Source of the DNA: Nodosilinea sp. FACHB-141
Lineage (GTDB): Bacteria > Cyanobacteriota > Cyanobacteriia > Phormidesmidales > Phormidesmidaceae
DNA length: 64,000 nt
Direction: 5' to 3'
Assembly (NCBI RefSeq): GCF_014696135.1
Contig: NZ_JACJPP010000007.1
Span: forward strand, 1 to 64,000
Shown: one piece after another, positions 34,108 to 42,062 of the stretch
How positions within the stretch are numbered: the first letter of the stretch is position 1
Layout of the letters: each line of letters opens with the position of its first letter
The notes under the pieces: model-generated
Seen by the model: the letters and a program-made list of their open reading frames with translations, nothing else
What the model was told of the DNA's origin: nothing
Databases searched by the model: none
Translations under genes and position numbers: made by a program

Positions 34108-35457
34108 TCAGTCGCTGAAGGCCCTCGTTAAGGTTTCGACTACCCGATCGAGGGCCACCGATCGCGAGGCCTTGAGCAAGACGCGATCGCCCGGTTGCAT
34201 CATCCTTTGCAGATGCTGGGCTAGAGACTGATGATCGGCGAAGCTCATGGTCTTAACGCCCGCTGCCCCCTCCTCCAAAGCCAAGGATTCGTCAGGGTCG
34301 GCTAGAGTGAGCAGGGCATCCAATCCCAGATTGCTCACGACCTGCCCGACTTGGCGGTGCAAATCGACCGATCGCTCTCCTAGCTCTTTCATCGTGCCCA
34401 GCACGGCAATCCGGCGTTGGCCAGGGGTCTCGGCTAGCAAATGAAGGGCCGCCGTCATTGACTCCACCCCCGCGTTGTAGGTTTCATCGAGCAGCACAAT
34501 GTCGTCTGGCAAAAGAATTTGTCGCGCCCGACCGCTGGGCAACTCTACTGAAATGCCTTGGCTGAGCACCCGCCAGTCGAGGTTGAGAGCCTGCATAACG
34601 GCGATCGCCGCTAATAGGTTTAGGGCGTTGTGGCGACCCGGCAGCGGCAGTGGTAAACGTACTCCCTGCACCTCCAAGGTTTCAGGATCAACTAGCTGAC
34701 CCTGAACGTCGCCGCCCTCTAAGCCAAAGGTGATGGTGCGCCCTGCCCACACGGTGCGGGCCGTGGCTAGCAGCCTGGCGTTGTCATGGTTGAGTACGGC
34801 AATGCTTTGGGGCGACTCGGCTAGCAGCTCGCACTTGGCGTCAGCAATGGCCTGCTCTGATCCCAAACGGCCAATGTGGGCTGTACCCACGTTGGTAATG
34901 ACCGCCACATCGGGTACAGCGATGCGGGCTAACCGGGCAATCTCCCCCGGCCCCCGCATGCCCATTTCGATCACTCCAAAAGCGTGGTCGGGTCGAAGTT
35001 GAAGCAGCGTTTTAGCAACCCCAATGTCGTTGTTGTAGTTGGCCTGGGTTTTGTGTACTAGTCCCTGGGTGCCCAAGGCCGCCGCCAGCAGTTCCTTGGT
35101 AGTGGTTTTGCCCACCGACCCAGTAATTGCTACGATACTAGCTTGCTGTTGGGTACGCCACCAGTGCCCCAGAGCCTGGTATGCCACCAGGGTATCGGCC
35201 ACTGGCAAGCAAGGCAGATGGGGTATGAGCTTACCCTGCTCAACCACTGCGGCTATGGCACCCTGGGCGATCGCCGCTTCAACAAAGCTATGCCCATCAA
35301 AACGATCGCCCGTCAGAGCGACAAAGAGAGCATTTTCGCGGATGTCGCGGCTATCAGTAGTAATATTTGCTACACAATCTTCTCGGTGAGCAGGTGGCAC
35401 ATAATCTAGAGGTGCCTGTATAGCTGCGGCCAGAGTAGCTAGTGATGAAAAGCCCAT
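34108..35457 (-). CDS. murF: UDP-N-acetylmuramoyl-tripeptide--D-alanyl-D-alanine ligase
   Basis: 449 residues from the ATG at 35455-35457 (MGFSSLATLAAAI); a TTG nine codons earlier is possible. Mur ligase features are ITTDSRDIRENALFVALTGDRFDGH, the ATP loop GSVGKTTTKE (about 113-122), QANYNNDIGVAKTLLQ, VIEMGMRGPGEI, VITNVGTAHIGRLG, LPGRHNALNLLAAIAV and DETYNAGVESM. MurF adds D-Ala-D-Ala to the UDP-MurNAc-tripeptide in the cytosol, the last soluble peptidoglycan step. No other mur gene is adjacent. It converges on DUF3086. Confidence 0.95.
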   Translation of the reverse strand: MGFSSLATLAAAIQAPLDYVPPAHREDCVANITTDSRDIRENALFVALTGDRFDGHSFVEAAIAQGAIAAVVEQGKLIPHLPCLPVADTLVAYQALGHWWRTQQQASIVAITGSVGKTTTKELLAAALGTQGLVHKTQANYNNDIGVAKTLLQLRPDHAFGVIEMGMRGPGEIARLARIAVPDVAVITNVGTAHIGRLGSEQAIADAKCELLAESPQSIAVLNHDNARLLATARTVWAGRTITFGLEGGDVQGQLVDPETLEVQGVRLPLPLPGRHNALNLLAAIAVMQALNLDWRVLSQGISVELPSGRARQILLPDDIVLLDETYNAGVESMTAALHLLAETPGQRRIAVLGTMKELGERSVDLHRQVGQVVSNLGLDALLTLADPDESLALEEGAAGVKTMSFADHQSLAQHLQRMMQPGDRVLLKASRSVALDRVVETLTRAFSD

Positions 35458-36016
35458 AGAGTCAACGGTGGTAATCTGTAGCAACGTCTACGGTACGCCA
35501 GGTTTTTGCCCGATCTCGTCGTAAAGTGCTCTGATTGTAAAGGAATTTGGCCCCTAGCTGTCAGGCATCTCTTCCAGTGTAGAAAGCTGACCTTGCCTGT
35601 CGCTCAGTAAGTTGTCAGGAGTTCAGGGCTAGTCTACAAACAGGGCTTGAGCTGATGTTTTGCGGTGAATAGCTTTGGGGTATGGGTATCCTAACCCTAA
35701 CAGGGTTTACTACTACCTCATGGTTAGGTAAAGAACTTTACCAGAGCTTCGTTAACGCTCCCGACATAATCGCGGAAACTAGAAAATTCACGCAGTAATC
35801 TTGAGATACGCAAACGATAGCCTAGTGTAAAAACTGACGCGAACAGGGTTGTCTATCGTCTTTAATGAGCCTAAGGACTGTTGCTACCATCAAAACCGTG
35901 CATCTTTAGAGTTCGTACTTTAGCCAGTGAGCTTAGCATCAAAATTCTTCTCATCGCAGTCCGTATGGGCTTAGTTTACTAAGCCCATCTGTTGGTGGGG
36001 CAAGGGCGGTAAAGCC
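35458..36016. other. Intergenic region
   Basis: About 560 AT-richer bases between the divergent murF and unknown 431-residue protein genes. Short imperfect repeats of the CCTAACCCTAACAGGG kind occur near 35690. No gene, RNA or mobile element was recognised. Confidence 0.5.
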
Positions 36017-37312
36017 GTGAAGACAAAAGCGACTTATAACAATCGAATTACTACCGCTGATGAGCAGTGTCTCTACAGTCATCTGTTGACCTGCGTTAGC
36101 GTTGAGTCTCCTGACGCCATGCTCGACCGGTTTCAGGCGCTCTTCCTTGACGGGTTTGGCTACCCCGATCGCGATGTCGTAGCTGCCCTCGATCGCCTGC
36201 TGGCCTGCCAAGAGATCGAAGAGTATTTTCGGTTCATTCTCAACCGTTGCTGCCATATTCTTATCAACCGCTGGCAAACCAATCCTCAGCTGCAGCCGGC
36301 TATTCCAGTCTTGATTAAGCTGCTAGAGTCTGTGCCCGCTGATCGGGTGTCAGAGCTGTCGCGATCGCGGCCCATTCGACGCCTGCGCCAGGTTACCCAA
36401 GACTTTAGAGACACGGAGCAGTATCTCGCCCTCAAGCGACTGGCGTGTGTCATTGAGGCTCGCCACTCTGCCCTACCCCGCAATCGGCAGGCCGAGGCCG
36501 TGCCCCTGGGCTCGCTGATCAACCGCTACCCCTATCTTTATGAGCACTGTCTGGTGACTGAAGATAGCGACCTTCAGCATCAGCAGTACGTGCGTCACAT
36601 GCAGGTTGAGGCTCAGCATAAATTTGAGGTTGACCTCAGCCACTACGTCACTTACCGAGTTCGTCGGGGACGACTGCATCGCCAGGGACAGACAGACTTT
36701 GCCGAGCGGTTGCGGATGGTGCCCAATCCCACGTTATTAAATGATAAAGAGCTAGTCTCGTCGCTCAAGCACTTCGCCCGTCGCCGCGATCATGGCCAAA
36801 GCTATCGCGACGGAGCTCAGCGTTTTCTGCTTAATCACGATCATGGCATGTCGTTTCGGCAGTTTAAAGAAGACCTGTTTGACTACATCATTGCCGATGT
36901 CGATGCCGATTATGGTCAGCGACAGTTCAAAGCCATGCTGCAAGACCACCTACTGTCTTCCTTTACCGACAGCGATAGCAATCCAATGGATGACTTTCTC
37001 AAGGTGCGTACTTGTAGCAACCTATTCAATTTTTTGGTGGTTGACCCCAGCGCTGGTCGGCAACACTACGTATTCCTCGATTTAATCAACAACCTGGGGC
37101 CAGTGCACACCACAGGACTGCTGCTCAGAATTTTGCTGATTTGCCAGAAGGTCAGGCCTTTCTTAGATCGACGGTTTTCGCTGTTGTTTAACCACTACGA
37201 AACTGCCTCCAGCGAAACGGTGGCTTGGTTGATCAATATGTTTGAAAACATCAACATTGCCCTTAGCCTTAACTTCGGCAGCGTCGATCTGTCCCATGCT
37301 GGAGCTCGATAG
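36017..37312 (+). CDS. Conserved cyanobacterial protein of unknown function (431 aa)
   Basis: 431 residues with a GTG start at 36017 (MKTKATYNNRITT). It is mostly alpha-helical and soluble, with no signal peptide or TM segment. Distinctive blocks are FLDGFGYPDRDVVAALDRLLAC, FRFILNRCCHILINRW, PYLYEHCLVTEDSD, RFLLNHDHGMSFRQFKEDLFDYI and NLFNFLVVDPSAGRQHYVF, followed by a helical C-terminus. The charged central part (VTYRVRRGRLHRQGQ) could bind nucleic acid, but no known fold is recognised. It precedes a TPR-like gene by 117 bases on the same strand. No function is proposed. Confidence 0.8.
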   Translation: MKTKATYNNRITTADEQCLYSHLLTCVSVESPDAMLDRFQALFLDGFGYPDRDVVAALDRLLACQEIEEYFRFILNRCCHILINRWQTNPQLQPAIPVLIKLLESVPADRVSELSRSRPIRRLRQVTQDFRDTEQYLALKRLACVIEARHSALPRNRQAEAVPLGSLINRYPYLYEHCLVTEDSDLQHQQYVRHMQVEAQHKFEVDLSHYVTYRVRRGRLHRQGQTDFAERLRMVPNPTLLNDKELVSSLKHFARRRDHGQSYRDGAQRFLLNHDHGMSFRQFKEDLFDYIIADVDADYGQRQFKAMLQDHLLSSFTDSDSNPMDDFLKVRTCSNLFNFLVVDPSAGRQHYVFLDLINNLGPVHTTGLLLRILLICQKVRPFLDRRFSLLFNHYETASSETVAWLINMFENINIALSLNFGSVDLSHAGAR

Positions 37313-37429
37313 AGGGCTGCTATGACCTAGATGAGCAGCTGCGGACGCCGTTTAGCCTGCAGCAAACCCGAGTCTAGCCCGAGCGCAAATGCTAGAGTCG
37401 TACCACGTGCAGAATCTCTATTGCCCATT

Positions 37430-38527
37430 ATGTACGACCTTGTTTCTGCCGCCCTTGGGGCCCAGCAGTTAACTCAAGCAGCCCAGCTAATTAAGCAGTG
37501 GCAGCAAAAAACGCCCCAAGATCCTTGGCTTAAGCTGGCTATGGGGCAATATTGGGAAGCAAAGACCGAGTTGGAGAAGGCCCAGATTACCTATACCCAG
37601 CTGCTGCAAAGCACCGCCAACACTAAGGTGCTGAGCCAAGCGCGGGAAGGCGTACAAAGGGTGCGAGACCGGATGGCCAAGCGTCGAGAGCACGATCTGA
37701 GCGCTGCCAAGCAGCAGCCGGGAGCGGCGGCTACGGCTATGCTGGTGCTAGAGCCAGTAACGGGCGATCGCCGAGAACCGGCGGCCCAGGGCCTAGCCCG
37801 AGTTATGCAGATTGATGCTTACACTGCTAAAACCCGGCTACCCAGCAAACACTGGCGACTGCTGCGGGTCGGCTCAGCGGGAGAGACTCAATATTTTTGC
37901 GAACAGCTTCAGGCCGAGGGCACTCCTGCCCGCTGGGCTACGGTGGATCAGGTCAAGGAGGTGGACACCTTCCGAGTGCAGGCGATTCGCGCAGTGGAGC
38001 CAGAATTGATGGTGATTTGCTTGAATAGTGCAGGCCAGCAGGGCACCATTCAACTCACTTGGGGTGACATCACTCAATGGGTAGTGGGGCAACTGCCCAT
38101 TTATGAATCAGTGGTGGATTTAGATATGCGCGGCAAGCTCAAGCGCAAAGATGCCACCCAAGACTATGGTGAAGTGATTGATTTGCACCTGCACGGGCGC
38201 GGCTGCGTGCTGCGCCTGTGCGATCGCACCTACAAGTTCCGTGAGGCAATTCCCCTGCCTCCAGCGGAATCATTTCCGTCACCCTTGATTGCCGCTACTG
38301 CCTGGAAAGCTATGAAAAGCTACTTTGCAGCCCGGATTGCTTCAGCCCCGCTCATCGATTTCAATGGCTTTGGGGAAAGCGCCCTAGATTTGATCGAACT
38401 GCTGCCGTCCTTTGAGAACCAGGTGGAGATGGGGCGATCGCTGCCTTCGCCTTGGGATGCAGCCTTTCACCTGTACAGCGGCCTACGGTTTGTGGTGAAA
38501 AGAGAAGCTAAGGGCTCAAAAAATTAA
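37430..38527 (+). CDS. TPR-like N-terminal protein of unknown function
   Basis: 365 residues from the ATG at 37430 (MYDLVSAALGAQQLTQAAQL). The first about 85 residues look like two to three helical TPR units (QLIKQWQQKTPQDPWLKLAMGQYWEA, TYTQLLQSTANTKVLSQAREG). The rest has a repeating beta pattern (RVMQIDAYTAKTRLPSKHWRLLRVG, YFCEQLQAEGTPARWATVDQV, DLHLHGRGCVLRLCDRTYKF). It resembles a conserved cyanobacterial family without assigned role. An upstream frame from 37331 lacks protein-like composition. It ends in a 17-bp inverted repeat and shares strand and spacing with the preceding unknown gene. Confidence 0.78.
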   Translation: MYDLVSAALGAQQLTQAAQLIKQWQQKTPQDPWLKLAMGQYWEAKTELEKAQITYTQLLQSTANTKVLSQAREGVQRVRDRMAKRREHDLSAAKQQPGAAATAMLVLEPVTGDRREPAAQGLARVMQIDAYTAKTRLPSKHWRLLRVGSAGETQYFCEQLQAEGTPARWATVDQVKEVDTFRVQAIRAVEPELMVICLNSAGQQGTIQLTWGDITQWVVGQLPIYESVVDLDMRGKLKRKDATQDYGEVIDLHLHGRGCVLRLCDRTYKFREAIPLPPAESFPSPLIAATAWKAMKSYFAARIASAPLIDFNGFGESALDLIELLPSFENQVEMGRSLPSPWDAAFHLYSGLRFVVKREAKGSKN

Positions 38528-38572
38528 AGTTCAGGGTTGAGGGCTAGTTGTTTAACCCTCAACCCTGAACTT
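38527..38572. repeat. Perfect 17-bp inverted repeat (hairpin)
   Basis: AAGTTCAGGGTTGAGGG (38527-38543) and CCCTCAACCCTGAACTT (38556-38572) are exact reverse complements around a 12-base loop. The left arm begins at the stop codon of the TPR-like gene. No U-run follows; it likely forms a terminator or mRNA-end hairpin, and resembles other CCCTGAACC repeats here (9585-9605). Confidence 0.75.
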
Positions 38573-38608
38573 CTGGATTATCCCTAACGTATATGTAGAG
38601 TGGCTAGC

Positions 38609-39067
38609 TTAGCGGGTCTTGACCTGCTTAGCCATATTCAAAAAAGGAGATAGGCTAGGACCGGGACGGCGACGACGGGGTAGGGACGTACCTACGGTAG
38701 TGAGGTAGGTAGAGGCGAAGGCAGTAGGAGCTGGCTCAGCAGGGGCCATTGCTACTGGGGCGGGAGCGGGGGCAGCTTTAGCTGGGGTTTTGGCCGCTGC
38801 TTTTGCTAAAGCCTTTGCTGGAGCTTTAGTCGTTGCCTTTTCTGAAACCTTTGCTAGGGCGCTAGTCGCTGCCTTTGCTGGAGCAGCCACAGACTCAGCC
38901 TTAGCAGGGGCTGTGAGAGCAGGCGCCGGTTGGGCGCTGCTGTCAGATTCATCGAGTTCCATGAAAAACTCAGACTTTTTGCCTAGACCTACCAGGCCGC
39001 CAACGGTTTTGAAGATGCCGCCAAGCAGCCCAAAGATCGCCCCAAAAATAGACTTGATTAAACCCAT
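38609..39067 (-). CDS. Small Lys/Ala-rich protein with amphipathic glycine-rich N-terminus
   Basis: 152 residues. Residues 1-30 (MGLIKSIFGAIFGLLGGIFK and TVGGLVGLGK) form a Gly-patterned hydrophobic segment able to lie in or across a membrane. KKSEFFMELDES follows, then an Ala/Lys/Pro-rich stretch (about 45-110, AKALAKAAAKTPAKA-like) and a basic tail with LPRRRRPGPSLSPFLNMAKQVK. The Shine-Dalgarno AAGGA lies seven bases before the ATG. The N-terminal block recurs in other small cyanobacterial proteins of unknown role. A membrane-tethered, nucleic-acid- or partner-binding tail is a guess. Confidence 0.75.
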   Translation of the reverse strand: MGLIKSIFGAIFGLLGGIFKTVGGLVGLGKKSEFFMELDESDSSAQPAPALTAPAKAESVAAPAKAATSALAKVSEKATTKAPAKALAKAAAKTPAKAAPAPAPVAMAPAEPAPTAFASTYLTTVGTSLPRRRRPGPSLSPFLNMAKQVKTR

Positions 39068-39611
39068 GGGTATGTCCTTGATTTATCTGCGTTTCTAAAT
39101 TAATTATCAAGTTCCGTTACGCCCTCTCACAAGGTGGAGCGACAACTAGATAAAAAAGTTAACACTAGCCTCAGAATTCTCTACAGATATAGCTCTGCCT
39201 TTAGGATCCTTTAGGTCTGACCCAGGTTAGGGAGAAATCTCGGCTGTGTCAGCTTGATAGACCAACACAAGTCACAAGACCATAACTTGCGCCGAGAGGG
39301 ACGCAGCCTCAAACAGGTAACCAACCGTGTTTGGCGATACCGGATGTTGCAGTGCCCCACAGATATTAGCCCCTCAAGGTTCGAGGCTAGCGATCGCCTT
39401 TGACCAGGCTGCAAGGGTTTGGAGGCTTAAATGGTTGGATTTTGGTGCGATCGCTCCTGGAATGGTTAGTCAACGCGATCGGGTTAGTTTCTGCCGCTGA
39501 GCTAGAACTAGATTTTTTAGTGGAAAAAGCAAATTGAGGTAAACGGACCCTTTACTTCTCTTAAAACTTCGTTAGGATAATTAACAACGATATTAAGTTT
39601 TCTAAACTCCT
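39068..39611. other. Intergenic region
   Basis: 544 bases between divergent genes. It contains GCGATCGC-like HIP1 sites (39391, 39450) and no believable gene; a 67-codon minus-strand frame at 39211-39414 lacks protein-like composition. The DoxX promoter should lie in the AT-rich part near 39540-39600. Confidence 0.5.
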
Positions 39612-40166
39612 ATGATTGCTCAGCAACGCCTTCTAGCCTTGGGCGGCCTTGCGCTTCAGCCCAATCAGTCCACCAACACCGCTTTTCAGATTTCTTGGAC
39701 AATTCTGAGAGTGATTGCCGGTATTGTTATGGTTCATAACGGCCTTGACAAACTAGCTAACATCGAGAGCTTTGCTAACGCCTACGTGGCCTATCTAGGT
39801 CTGCCCTTCCCCATCACTCTGAGCTACATGGCGGCCTTCACTGAGCTAATTGGTGCTCCTTTGGTAGCCCTAGGGCTATTTACCCGTCCTGCCGCCATGG
39901 GGCTTGTATTCACAATGCTGGTGGCGATGTATCACCACGTCAAGGTAGCGGGTTTCAGTATTCCTTACCTGGAGCTGTCTGCCCTCTACGCCGCCACCTT
40001 TCTGTTCTTTGTAATCAATGGTGGCGGTCGATTTTCCCTAGATGCGGTGCTGGCTAATGTGCTCAACAGGCTGCGCACTAACCAAACCGACGGCAAGCGC
40101 GCTTCCCTGGAGGATGTGTTTCGACGGTCGGATGAGGTTAAGTCTGGTACCAAGTCGGCTTTGTAA
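39612..40166 (+). CDS. DoxX family membrane protein
   Basis: 184 residues with four TM helices. Signatures are ISWTILRVIAGIVMVHNGLDKLANIESFANAYVAYLGLPFP, YMAAFTELIGAPLVALGLFTRPAAMGLVFTMLVA and FFVINGGGRFSLDA, the typical DoxX C-terminal motif. A cytoplasmic tail of about 35 residues follows. DoxX proteins are linked to redox stress and thiosulfate:quinone oxidation in some organisms, but the reaction of this orphan type is unknown. A clear intrinsic terminator follows at 40186-40213. Confidence 0.92.
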   Translation: MIAQQRLLALGGLALQPNQSTNTAFQISWTILRVIAGIVMVHNGLDKLANIESFANAYVAYLGLPFPITLSYMAAFTELIGAPLVALGLFTRPAAMGLVFTMLVAMYHHVKVAGFSIPYLELSALYAATFLFFVINGGGRFSLDAVLANVLNRLRTNQTDGKRASLEDVFRRSDEVKSGTKSAL

Positions 40167-40185
40167 CTGCCTTGTTGATTTCCTC

Positions 40186-40219
40186 AAGCCCCTTGTCAGA
40201 ATACAAGGGGCTTTGTTTT
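40186..40219 (+). terminator. Intrinsic terminator of the DoxX gene
   Basis: AAGCCCCTTGT (40186-40196) pairs perfectly with ACAAGGGGCTT (40203-40213) over a six-base loop and is followed by TGTTTT. It lies 20 bases after the DoxX stop. Confidence 0.88.
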
Positions 40220-40500
40220 GGGGGTTGGTATAGGGTTACCCAAACAGCACGAGAGAACAGGTGGCCACATCAATGTCCCCAGCAGCAGCATGAGAGCCAC
40301 GATGGGGCCATCGGGCAAAAAGTTAGAAACCCTGCTGCGCTATCTCCGGTTGTCAATGCAGCTATGGGTTCTCCTAAAGTGAAAAAGGTTCCTAAAACAG
40401 GCTGGCCTCTCCTAAGCAGGTGAGGCCAAAGCGAGGCGCACTAACTGTCGCAAAAAGTCTTAGTTTGTCTGATCCGTCAGCTACAGGCTAGCAATTTGGC
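40220..40500. other. Intergenic remnant between DoxX and purB
   Basis: About 280 bases downstream of both the DoxX terminator and purB (convergent). A partial frame on each strand is present but neither is convincing. It may be decayed sequence. Confidence 0.4.
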
Positions 40501-41796
40501 TCAGATTCCTAAACGCTGGTAGACCTGATCGAGGTTGCGCAGGTGACGCTCAGGACTAAAGCAGAGGTCAATTTCTGCCTTGGATAGGTGCGCTGTCACC
40601 CGCTCATCGGCCTCGATCAGCCCACGAAAATTGCCGTCGTCGGTGTTCCATGCCTGGTGGGCGCACGACTGCACGATCGCATAGGCCTCTTCCCGCACCA
40701 GCCCCTTGTCGACTAAAGCCAGCAGCACTCCCTGACTAAACACGACGCCGCCGTAAACATTCATATTGCGGGCCATATTCTCGGGGTAGACCAGCAGATT
40801 CTTGATCAACTCGGTGGTTTCTACCAGCATGAAGTGAGTCAGGATGCAGCTGTCAGGAAAGGCCACCCGCTCCACGGAACTGTGAGAAATATCGCGCTCG
40901 TGCCACAGTGCTACGTTTTCTAACGCCGCCATAGCATTGCCCCGCAAGAGCCGCGCCATGCCAGTCAAACGTTCTGAGCGAATCGGGTTGCGCTTGTGGG
41001 GCATGGCTGATGAGCCCTTCTGCTTCTTAGAGAAAAATTCCTCTACTTCTAGCACGTCGGTGCGCTGCAGGTTGCGAATTTCTACTGCAAACCGCTCGAT
41101 GGAGGCTCCCAGCAGAGCCAGAGCGTTCATAAAGTCGGCGTGGATATCGCGGGATATGACCTGGGTGGAGGCAGTGTCGGGGCGCAGGCCCAGGTTTTGG
41201 CAGGCCAGCGCCTCAATCTTGGGGTCGATGTTGGCGTAGGTGCCCACTGCACCAGAGATTTTGCCAACGGCGATCGCATCCTGTAGGTGGGTCAGCCGCT
41301 CCCGGTGGCGCAGCATCTCGGCCAGCCAGCCAGCCAGCTTAAAACCAAAGGTAATTGGCTCAGCGTGAATGCCGTGGGAGCGACCAATCATCACCGTGTC
41401 GCGGTGCTCTTGGGCCCGATAGCGAATCGCCTGAATCAGGCTCTCCACATGAATCATGATCACCTGAAGGCTGTCTACAAGCTGGAGCGACAGCGCCGTA
41501 TCGAGCATGTCAGAGCTGGTCATGCCCAGGTGAATGTAACGCCCGGCGTCGCCCACATACTCGTTGACGTTGGTGAGAAAGGCGATCACATCGTGACGCA
41601 CTTCAGCCTCAATTTCAAGAATGCGCTTGGGGTCAAACTTGGCTTTAGCCTTGATTTCCTCGACCGCTTCCCGAGGGATGTAGCCCAGCTCGGCCTGGGC
41701 TTCGCACACCGCGATTTCGACCCGCAGCCAGGTCTTAAATTTATAGTCGTCGGTCCAAAGATCGCCCATTTCGGGCAGGGTGTAGCGTTCAATCAA
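40501..41796 (-). CDS. purB: Adenylosuccinate lyase
   Basis: 431 residues, starting with TTG at 41794-41796 (MIERYTLPEMGDLWTD), the conserved beginning of bacterial PurB. Fumarase/aspartase-superfamily features include HDVIAFLTNVNEYVG, HLGMTSSDMLDTALSLQL, MIGRSHGIHAEPITFG, and the signature GSSAMPHKRNPI near residue 260. The enzyme acts twice in purine synthesis, splitting SAICAR to AICAR and adenylosuccinate to AMP, each with release of fumarate. A lone DnaA-box-like TGTGGAAAA lies upstream at 41845. Confidence 0.96.
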   Translation of the reverse strand: MIERYTLPEMGDLWTDDYKFKTWLRVEIAVCEAQAELGYIPREAVEEIKAKAKFDPKRILEIEAEVRHDVIAFLTNVNEYVGDAGRYIHLGMTSSDMLDTALSLQLVDSLQVIMIHVESLIQAIRYRAQEHRDTVMIGRSHGIHAEPITFGFKLAGWLAEMLRHRERLTHLQDAIAVGKISGAVGTYANIDPKIEALACQNLGLRPDTASTQVISRDIHADFMNALALLGASIERFAVEIRNLQRTDVLEVEEFFSKKQKGSSAMPHKRNPIRSERLTGMARLLRGNAMAALENVALWHERDISHSSVERVAFPDSCILTHFMLVETTELIKNLLVYPENMARNMNVYGGVVFSQGVLLALVDKGLVREEAYAIVQSCAHQAWNTDDGNFRGLIEADERVTAHLSKAEIDLCFSPERHLRNLDQVYQRLGI

Positions 41797-41876
41797 GGCT
41801 TTGGTCAGAATACAACCGTCCCATTCTACCCGGCGACCCTAGGCTGTGGAAAATTGAAGCACTATACTTCACGCCT

Positions 41877-42062
41877 GTGGCATCAGGTAGTGCTTGTTCA
41901 GCGTCAAGTAGCGTAAGCGCACAGCGCTGGTTAGCTAGCCGACTGGAATTGCTCCAACAACTGCTGCAAAACGCAATAACCGCTGTGGCGGCTATGCAGG
42001 TTGAACGGCTGCATCTACAACCGCTCACTTTGCTTTTCGGAGGTGTTTACTGCGACTACTGA
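41877..42062 (+). CDS. Possible small helical protein (61 aa)
   Basis: A GTG-started frame (GTG GCA TCA) reads MASGSACSASSSVSAQRWLA, then SRLELLQQLLQNAITAVAAM and ends LLFGGVYCDY. It has an amphipathic Leu/Gln helix and codon choice like its neighbours, and overlaps the last codons of the convergent acidic protein gene by seven bases. There is no Shine-Dalgarno or known homologue. It could be chance. Confidence 0.25.
   Translation: MASGSACSASSSVSAQRWLASRLELLQQLLQNAITAVAAMQVERLHLQPLTLLFGGVYCDY

Noticed and set aside
35458..36016. Searched as a possible tRNA or structured RNA because of repeated CCTAACCC motifs
   Set aside because: No cloverleaf, CCA-type end or covarying stems could be drawn; only loose short repeats.
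40172..40423. 83-codon plus-strand frame after DoxX
   Set aside because: It begins inside the DoxX tail, crosses the terminator, and has no homology or Shine-Dalgarno.
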